Positions 58,322 to 64,000 of a stretch of 64,000 nucleotides of DNA are shown here, one piece after another. The stretch's first letter is position 1; every line of letters starts with the position of its first letter. The stretch is from Flavobacterium franklandianum (GTDB taxonomy: Bacteria > Bacteroidota > Bacteroidia > Flavobacteriales > Flavobacteriaceae): NCBI RefSeq assembly GCF_007097365.1, contig NZ_VJZR01000017.1, positions 1-64,000 of the forward strand, given 5' to 3'. The position numbers and the translations under genes were made by a program. The notes below the pieces were generated by a model. The model saw only the letters and a program-made list of their open reading frames with translations, did no database searches and had not been told where the DNA came from.

Positions 58322-60100
58322 ATGTTTGACATTTCTGCATTAAAAGAAATGAAGCTTTCTGAGCTTCAAGAAATAGCTAAAGCTGCTAAAACAATAAAAT
58401 TTACAGGTGTAAAAAAAGAGACATTAATCAGTCAAATTTTAGAACTTCAATCCGCTGGTAATGATTCTACTACAGACTCTAAGAGGTCTGAACCTAAAGT
58501 AGAAGAAGAGAAACCAAAAAGAGCTAGAATTATTGCTCCAAAAAAAGTAGCTATTCAAAAAAACACGACTACTTCTCTTTTTTCTGACGAAGAAATAGCA
58601 GTAGAACCTAGCATTCCCGAAGTTAAAAACGAAAATCTAGCAGAAGAAATAGCTCCTGAAAAGAAAGTAAGTAAAGTGATTAAATTCAATAAATCAGCTT
58701 ACGAAAAGAAAATGGCTTTGCAAAAGCAAAAGGAAGATGCTAAATTAGCTAGTGGAGAAAATGAATCTGCCGAAACAAACGAGGTGAATTCAGATGTTGA
58801 TTCCGTTGAAACTACTGAAATTACCGAAAATGTTGAAGTTATAGTTCCTGCAAAAAAACTAAATCCGAACCAATTAAATAAGCAAAACCAAAATCCAAAT
58901 CAAAACGGAAATCAAAATGGTAACGGTAATGTAAACCCGAATTTTAAAAACAAGAAAAACAATTTTAGAGATTCGGATTTTGAATTTGACGGAATCATAG
59001 AAAGCGAAGGCGTTCTGGAAATGATGCCTGATGGTTATGGTTTCCTTCGTTCATCGGATTATAATTATTTGGCTTCGCCTGATGATATTTATTTATCGAC
59101 TTCCCAAATTAGATTGTTCGGACTTAAAACCGGAGATACAGTTAAAGGTGTGGTGCGTCCTCCAAAAGAAGGCGAAAAATTCTTCCCTTTAGTTCGTGTT
59201 TTGAAAATCAATGGGCACGATCCGCAAGTGGTTCGTGACCGAGTTTCATTCGAACATTTAACACCAGTTTTTCCATCTGAAAAATTCAAATTGGCCGAAA
59301 GACAGAGCACCATTTCTACTCGAATTATCGATTTGTTTTCTCCAATAGGAAAAGGACAGCGTGGAATGATTGTGGCGCAACCAAAAACGGGTAAAACAAT
59401 GTTGCTAAAAGACATTGCGAATGCCATTGCCGCCAATCATCCTGAAGTTTATTTGATTGTTTTATTGATTGATGAACGACCTGAAGAGGTAACGGATATG
59501 CAACGAAGTGTGCGTGGTGAAGTAATTGCTTCAACTTTTGATAGAGAACCACAAGAACACGTGAAAATCGCAAATATTGTTCTCGAAAAAGCAAAACGTT
59601 TGGTCGAATGTGGTCACGATGTCGTGATTTTATTGGATTCGATTACGCGTTTAGCAAGAGCTTATAACACGGTGCAACCTGCCTCTGGTAAGGTATTGAG
59701 TGGTGGTGTGGATGCCAATGCATTGCAAAAACCAAAACGTTTCTTTGGTGCAGCCAGAAATGTAGAAAATGGTGGTTCATTGAGTATCATCGCCACAGCA
59801 TTGACTGAAACAGGCTCAAAAATGGATGAAGTTATTTTTGAAGAATTCAAAGGAACGGGTAATATGGAATTGCAATTGGATAGAAAAATTGCCAACAAAC
59901 GTATTTTCCCTGCAATTGATTTAACTTCTTCAAGTACAAGACGTGATGATTTATTACTAGATCCAAAAACATTACAAAGAATGTGGATTATGAGAAAATA
60001 CCTTTCGGATATGAACCCAGTAGAAGCAATGGATTTTATTAATGATCGTTTCAAGAAAACGAAGAATAATGAAGAGTTTTTAATTTCTATGAATGACTAG
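58322..60100 (+). CDS. rho: Transcription termination factor Rho with long disordered insert
   Basis: The 592-residue hexameric RNA-dependent ATPase ends transcription. The Rho-N region is at residues ~1-45 ([18 protein letters not shown]). A disordered stretch of about 175 residues follows (46-220), with a Gln/Asn-rich part at 181-215. The RNA-binding cold-shock domain starts near 225 ([15 protein letters not shown]). The ATPase has Walker A PKTGKTML (K358, T359), [14 protein letters not shown], the Q-loop region [15 protein letters not shown] and the Arg finger/R-loop part [13 protein letters not shown]. It is 170 residues longer than E. coli Rho (419), the excess being the insert, as in other Bacteroidota. 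Confidence 0.96.
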   Translation: MFDISALKEMKLSELQEIAKAAKTIKFTGVKKETLISQILELQSAGNDSTTDSKRSEPKVEEEKPKRARIIAPKKVAIQKNTTTSLFSDEEIAVEPSIPEVKNENLAEEIAPEKKVSKVIKFNKSAYEKKMALQKQKEDAKLASGENESAETNEVNSDVDSVETTEITENVEVIVPAKKLNPNQLNKQNQNPNQNGNQNGNGNVNPNFKNKKNNFRDSDFEFDGIIESEGVLEMMPDGYGFLRSSDYNYLASPDDIYLSTSQIRLFGLKTGDTVKGVVRPPKEGEKFFPLVRVLKINGHDPQVVRDRVSFEHLTPVFPSEKFKLAERQSTISTRIIDLFSPIGKGQRGMIVAQPKTGKTMLLKDIANAIAANHPEVYLIVLLIDERPEEVTDMQRSVRGEVIASTFDREPQEHVKIANIVLEKAKRLVECGHDVVILLDSITRLARAYNTVQPASGKVLSGGVDANALQKPKRFFGAARNVENGGSLSIIATALTETGSKMDEVIFEEFKGTGNMELQLDRKIANKRIFPAIDLTSSSTRRDDLLLDPKTLQRMWIMRKYLSDMNPVEAMDFINDRFKKTKNNEEFLISMND

Positions 60101-60137
60101 ACTATATCAATTTTAATAGCAAAATTCAATAATAAAA

Positions 60138-60170
60138 AAACTCCGATGGAATTATCTATCGGAGTTTTTT
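60138..60170. terminator. Terminator of rho (bidirectional)
   Basis: AAACTCCGAT (60138-60147) pairs with ATCGGAGTTT (60158-60167), a 10-bp stem with a 10-base loop; A and T runs on both sides serve the convergent methyltransferase gene as well. Confidence 0.88.
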
Positions 60171-60189
60171 ATGAATTCTAAAAGCTATA

Positions 60190-61446
60190 TTATTCGATTT
60201 CTTTCTGTACTCTTTTTTCTTTTTGTTCGGAACTTTCTTTGCGCTCTAATAAAGCCATATAAAAACCGTCAAAACCAGACTCGTGAGCCAATATTTTTTG
60301 GTCTTTTATAAAGTTGAATTGTTTTCCAATCTCAGTTTTTAAGAATTTCTCCACTTGTTCCTGATTTTCAGAAGGTAAAACCGAACAAGTGGCATAGACT
60401 AATTTTCCGCCTGGTTTTACAATCTTAGAATAATTTTCCAAAACTTCGGCCTGTACTTTTCGAATGTTATCGATGAATTCGGGTTGCAATTTCCATTTAG
60501 CATCTGGGTTTCTTTTCAAAACTCCCAAACCGCTACAAGGTGCGTCAATCAAAACTCTATCGGCTTTTTCGTGTAGTTTTTTGATAACTTTTGTGGTGTC
60601 AATAATACGATATTCGATATTGAAAGCACCATCTCTTTTAGCTCTCAATTTCAATTGTTTCAATTTGCTTTCGTATAAATCCATCGCAATCAATTGGCCT
60701 TTGTTTTCCATCAAAGCGGCAATGTGCAACGTTTTTCCACCAGCACCAGCACAAGTATCTACCACACGCATTCCTGGTTTTACGTCAAGGAAAGCAGCCA
60801 CTAATTGTGAATTGGCATCTTGAACTTCAAAAAATCCTTGTTTGAAAGCATCGGTCAAGAAAACGTTGGCTCTTTCTTTTAAAACCAAAGCGTCGGGCTG
60901 ATCTTTAAGGTAGTCGGTTTCAATGTTCAAGTCCATCAAGATGGCTCTTAATTGCTCTTTTGTGGTTTTTAGAGTATTAGTTCTAAGGATTACTTTGGCG
61001 GGTTGGTTTTGAGCTGAAATTTCTTTCGCCCAAACTTTTTCGCCTAATTCTTTCACACCCAATTCGTCCATCCAATCGGGGATAGATTCTTTTAGGGTTC
61101 TAATTTTGGAAAGTTCGTCGAAACGTCCTTTTATTTTTCTTTCTGGTGTTCCTTCTAATTGGCGCCAATCGGGGATAGGATAACCTCTTAATACAGCCCA
61201 AACGGAGAACATTCTCCAAATATTATCTCGATCGTAAGGTTCTTTTACTTCGGCAATTTCTGCGTATAATCTTTTCCAACGTACAATTTCGTAGATGGTT
61301 TCGGCAACAAATTTTCTATCGGAGCTTCCCCAACGTTTGTCTTTTTTTAAAGATCTTGCTACCACTTTATCGGCATATTCGCCTTCGTTAAAGATAGCAT
61401 TTAAGGCGTCGATGGTGGTGTAAACTAAATTTCTGTGTAATCTCAT
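60190..61446 (-). CDS. RsmB/NOP-type rRNA (cytosine-C5) methyltransferase
   Basis: The 418-residue protein has an N-terminal RsmB-like RNA-binding part (residues ~1-170) and a NOL1/NOP2/Sun methyltransferase domain. The SAM loop is MRVVDTCAGAGGKTLHIAAL, followed by MDLYESKLKQLKLRAKR. The first catalytic Cys is in VLIDAPCSGLGVLKRNPDAKW and the second in VYATCSVLPSENQEQV. This pair is diagnostic of m5C RNA methyltransferases. The rRNA target (967 type) is inferred from family; other NSUN targets are possible. Confidence 0.92.
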   Translation of the reverse strand: MRLHRNLVYTTIDALNAIFNEGEYADKVVARSLKKDKRWGSSDRKFVAETIYEIVRWKRLYAEIAEVKEPYDRDNIWRMFSVWAVLRGYPIPDWRQLEGTPERKIKGRFDELSKIRTLKESIPDWMDELGVKELGEKVWAKEISAQNQPAKVILRTNTLKTTKEQLRAILMDLNIETDYLKDQPDALVLKERANVFLTDAFKQGFFEVQDANSQLVAAFLDVKPGMRVVDTCAGAGGKTLHIAALMENKGQLIAMDLYESKLKQLKLRAKRDGAFNIEYRIIDTTKVIKKLHEKADRVLIDAPCSGLGVLKRNPDAKWKLQPEFIDNIRKVQAEVLENYSKIVKPGGKLVYATCSVLPSENQEQVEKFLKTEIGKQFNFIKDQKILAHESGFDGFYMALLERKESSEQKEKRVQKEIE

Positions 61447-61509
61447 TTTAAATAATTGAGGCGCAAAGGTACTATTTTAGATTGAAGATTTTTGATTTTA
61501 GATTTTTTT

Positions 61510-61538
61510 GTCAGTTCGCTATCGATCGAGTCAGATTT
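61510..61538. repeat. GTCAGTTCGCTATCG interspersed repeat
   Basis: GTCAGTTCGCTATCGATCGA followed by GTCAGATTT. It matches the repeat at 56839-56867 in 26 of 29 positions. It lies in the gap in front of the methyltransferase start, next to GATTTTTGATTTTAGATTT words. Confidence 0.6.
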
Positions 61539-61603
61539 GGAAGGATGAAAGTTGATTTGAAGTTGTTGATTTTACAATACTAAAATCTTTGATTAGTGTA
61601 TAC

Positions 61604-61634
61604 AAAAAAACACTGCTTGATAACAGTGTTTTTT
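61604..61634. terminator. Terminator of kup
   Basis: AAAAACACTG (61606-61615) pairs with CAGTGTTTTT (61624-61633), a 10-bp stem with an 8-base loop, with A and T runs on both sides. Confidence 0.85.
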
Positions 61635-61652
61635 AAAGAAATTTAATTATTT

Positions 61653-63614
61653 TTATTTTATTCTGGTTAAACCAATATTTTCTGGAGCGTGAAGAACCAT
61701 TGGAAATTTCTCCACTTTAACAGATCCAATATCTAAGTTAAAGGCACTTTCTTCGGATAAACTTAGTTTTTTGATAAAGAAGTAAGAATTCATAATTATT
61801 TTCTCGAAGAACGTTAAATCGCTATCATTTGATAAATATTTTTCAGATAATACAAATTTGAAATCACCTATTATATTATTTTTATTCAATGATTCGTACC
61901 TACTAGTTACATCTACCTCTCCTTTTTTTACCATATCAGTAATAACTTCTTTGAACATCAAGTTGATTTTTGTAGGTTCTCTAAATCCTAAATTAAAATC
62001 GACTCTAAAAATAGTTTTTTCAGTTATTTCAGTCACTTTATATTCAGTTTTGTAGGGTTCGTTGAGGATGTTAACGTGTATAAACCAATAAATATCTGCT
62101 CTTTTTGGTCTTTTACGCAATATAGAATACATTACTTTTTCCTCAATTTCATCTGCTTTACCAGCATTTGTCATATAGATTAAATGAGTGGCATATTTTG
62201 GAATGGATAAATCGTCACTCAATTCTAATAATACTTTGGTATATTCATTGATATCCACAATTTTAGTATAACTCTTGTTGATTTTCTTTGCAAAATACCA
62301 AATTGTCATTACCGATATCAACACAGATGCAATTAATAATGTTACATAACCACCTTCTGCAAATTTTGTGATATTTGATATAAAAAAAGCAGATTCAATG
62401 GCTAAATATATTGTGATAATTGGTATCATTAAATACAGTTTCACCCTTTTTAATATCATATAATAATTGAGTAAAATGGTAGTCATTATCATACACAATA
62501 TGATAGCTAATCCATAAGCATGCTCCATATTACTTGAGTTTTCGAAATGCAGTACAACCCCAACACATCCCAAAAACAATAACCAGTTAATAGAAGGAAT
62601 ATACAATTGTCCTTTTAATTCAGATGGATATTTTATTTTGACTTTTGGCCAAAAATTCAAGCGCATGGCTTCATTTATCAAGGTAAATGAGCCGCTAATT
62701 AATGCTTGTGAAGCAATTACTGCTGCTAATGTGGCAACAATAATTCCAATAGGTTGAAACCAATCGGCCATTATTAAATAGAATGGATTTCCGTTTTCTC
62801 CACCTAAACCAAATAAGGTTTGTCCTTCATGATGAATTAAATAAGCGCCTTGGCCAAAGTAGTTTAAGACTAAAGTAGTCTTTACAAAAATCCAACTGAT
62901 TCTGATGTTTTTTCGCCCACAATGTCCCATATCCGAATACAAAGCTTCGGCTCCGGTGGTACAAAGGAATACAAAACCTAAAACATAAAAACCTTCTGGA
63001 TGAATGGTCAATAGATTGTATGCATAATAAGGATTAAATGCTTTGAGAACTTCCGGATGATGAAAAATTTGTAATACACCCAAAACACCAAGCATTCCAA
63101 ACCAAAGAAGCATCATTGGAGCAAAAAAGCGTCCTACTAGTTTAGAACCAAATTGTTGAATGGTAAACAATACAAACAAAATTCCGATAACTATTGGAAT
63201 CGTATTTATTTCTGGATAAAAAGTCTTTATTCCTTCAACTGCCGAAGATACTGAAATGGGCGGCGTTATGATTCCGTCGGCAAGTAGTGCGCTACCACCT
63301 ATGATAGCAGGAACTATCAACCATTTAATCTTTGTCTTTTTGACTAAAGCATACAAAGCAAAAATTCCTCCTTCACCATGATTATCTGCACTTAATGTAA
63401 TAAGTACATATTTGATTGTAGTTTGCAAAGTAAGTGTCCAAAAAACTGCAGAAATACCGCCTAAGACAATATCTGCATTAATAACATGAAGCCCAATAAT
63501 GGCTTTCATTACATATAATGGTGATGTTCCAATATCTCCGTAAATAATTCCTAATGAAATTAATAAACCACCTAATGTTAACTTACTGTGTAAGTCTTTA
63601 TGCGAAGTATTCAT
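61653..63614 (-). CDS. kup: Kup-type potassium uptake protein
   Basis: The 653-residue membrane transporter imports K+ with protons. The signature is GIIYGDIGTSPLYVMKAI (about residues 22-39). There are about 12 hydrophobic helices up to residue ~440, including ALYALVKKT, GGSALLADGIITPPIS (the K+-binding GADGIITP-like part) and FLCTTGAEALYSDMGHCGRKN. The C-terminal ~210 residues are soluble. Length is typical (~620-650). It starts 28 bases upstream of another region with AT-rich promoter sequence. A K+ channel gene is also in this window at 17.2-18 kb. Confidence 0.94.
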   Translation of the reverse strand: MNTSHKDLHSKLTLGGLLISLGIIYGDIGTSPLYVMKAIIGLHVINADIVLGGISAVFWTLTLQTTIKYVLITLSADNHGEGGIFALYALVKKTKIKWLIVPAIIGGSALLADGIITPPISVSSAVEGIKTFYPEINTIPIVIGILFVLFTIQQFGSKLVGRFFAPMMLLWFGMLGVLGVLQIFHHPEVLKAFNPYYAYNLLTIHPEGFYVLGFVFLCTTGAEALYSDMGHCGRKNIRISWIFVKTTLVLNYFGQGAYLIHHEGQTLFGLGGENGNPFYLIMADWFQPIGIIVATLAAVIASQALISGSFTLINEAMRLNFWPKVKIKYPSELKGQLYIPSINWLLFLGCVGVVLHFENSSNMEHAYGLAIILCMIMTTILLNYYMILKRVKLYLMIPIITIYLAIESAFFISNITKFAEGGYVTLLIASVLISVMTIWYFAKKINKSYTKIVDINEYTKVLLELSDDLSIPKYATHLIYMTNAGKADEIEEKVMYSILRKRPKRADIYWFIHVNILNEPYKTEYKVTEITEKTIFRVDFNLGFREPTKINLMFKEVITDMVKKGEVDVTSRYESLNKNNIIGDFKFVLSEKYLSNDSDLTFFEKIIMNSYFFIKKLSLSEESAFNLDIGSVKVEKFPMVLHAPENIGLTRIK

Positions 63615-63690
63615 GAAAATTTAAATAAAAATAACTTCGCAAATCTAATCTTTTTAAATATATTATTAAATGATAAATAAGAAAAATAAA

Positions 63691-63718
63691 AAAACACGGT
63701 TGTTTTTTACCGTGTTTT
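63691..63718 (-). terminator. Terminator of the repeat-rich gene at the right edge
   Basis: AAAACACGGT (63691-63700) pairs with ACCGTGTTTT (63709-63718), a 10-bp stem with an 8-base loop. On the minus strand it follows the stop at 63743, with T-rich sequence. Confidence 0.85.
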
Positions 63719-63742
63719 AATAATTCAATTTTTTTTGTGCTT

Positions 63743-64000
63743 TTATGTTCTTCTATTACTACTTCTTGAAGAATTAGAGTTTTCTCCAGAAGATGAATTT
63801 CTTGAAGAATTATTTTCTCTAGTAGATTCTGTTCTTTGCGGAGCAGATTGTCTTTGAGTTTCAGCTCTGTTTTGAGTATAATCTCTTTGTGGAGCAGTTC
63901 TTTGCGGAGCAGCTTCTCTTGGCGTTTCAGCTCTGTTTTGAGAATAATCTCTTTGTGGAGCAGTTCTTTGTGGAGCAGCTTCTCTTGGAGTTTCAGCTCT
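63743..64000 (-). CDS. 3' end of a low-complexity, Gln/Arg/Pro-rich protein (partial)
   Basis: The frame runs from a TAA at 63743-63745 to the right edge without a stop, 85 residues visible. It has a tandem 22-residue repeat, RAETPREAAPQRTAPQRDYS followed by QN and then repeated (with T for S in the second unit), then RAETQRQSAPQRTEST. It ends in a Ser/Asn/Arg-rich tail (SSRNSSSGENSNSSRSSNRRT). It looks disordered. I do not recognise the family; the folded part must lie to the right. It may be a secreted or RNA-binding protein tail. Confidence 0.7.
   Translation of the reverse strand, partial: RAETPREAAPQRTAPQRDYSQNRAETPREAAPQRTAPQRDYTQNRAETQRQSAPQRTESTRENNSSRNSSSGENSNSSRSSNRRT

Overview
The window looks like a chromosomal segment of a Flavobacterium-type bacterium (phylum Bacteroidota). 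The basis is low GC content, translation starts without strong Shine-Dalgarno sites, Bacteroidota-type promoters (TTTG ... TAnnTTTG, clearest before rnpB and the tRNA-Val gene), and typical flavobacterial products: a large secreted protein with Ig-like repeats, an MTA-type arginine decarboxylase pathway with a deoxyhypusine synthase homologue, DUF3822 and DUF4293 proteins, and Rho with a long disordered insert. No phage, integrated plasmid, CRISPR array or rRNA operon is visible. Most of the window is housekeeping sequence, with small mobile or repetitive pieces between genes.

Layout. 1-3.7 kb: 5' part of a giant secreted protein, preceded by a small secreted protein. 4.2-7.8 kb: polyphosphate cluster (SixA-like phosphatase, ppk1, ppx). 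7.9-12.1 kb: dnaX split by an A10 slippery run, a small conserved protein, RNase P RNA, rsmD and a DUF3822 gene. 12.2-14.4 kb: RecD-like helicase, then a REP-associated tyrosine transposase surrounded and invaded by 20-bp palindromes. 14.5-19.8 kb: DOPA dioxygenase-like gene, an orphan gene, kdsB, K+ channel, SAM enzyme, acyltransferase, XRE regulator. 20-25 kb: M14 peptidase, Lrp regulator, ppc, DinB. 25-31.6 kb: recQ, acidic protein, deoxyhypusine-synthase homologue, arginine decarboxylase, aroB. 31.6-38.2 kb: proline dehydrogenase, ABC exporter, tRNA-Val, UvrD-type helicase, TsaC-type protein. 38.3-46.9 kb: OmpA lipoprotein, glycosyltransferase, HsdR-N protein, holA, ettA, DCC protein, a GIY-YIG cassette, mutS2-like gene. 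47-54 kb: ung, acetyltransferase, nucleoside phosphorylase, SUI1-like factor, 2OG-Fe oxygenase, lipoprotein, lpd. 54-64 kb: second ABC exporter, truA, phosphodiesterase, DUF4293, rho, rRNA methyltransferase, kup, and the 3' end of a repeat-rich gene.

The most interesting features are at the boundary between genes and repeats. (1) A RAYT transposase lies among five copies of AGACGCGATnnATCGCGTCT, two of them in frame inside its own coding sequence. (2) A complete GIY-YIG nuclease is bracketed by exact 25-bp inverted copies of a different palindrome-like repeat, another copy of which follows rnpB. (3) dnaX carries an A10 run containing the heptamer A AAA AAG, so a -1 shift joins a 361-residue gamma-like product to a 222-residue tau tail. 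(4) A four-copy 56-bp tandem repeat lies directly upstream of lpd. (5) Many intergenic hairpins are built from a few repeated words.
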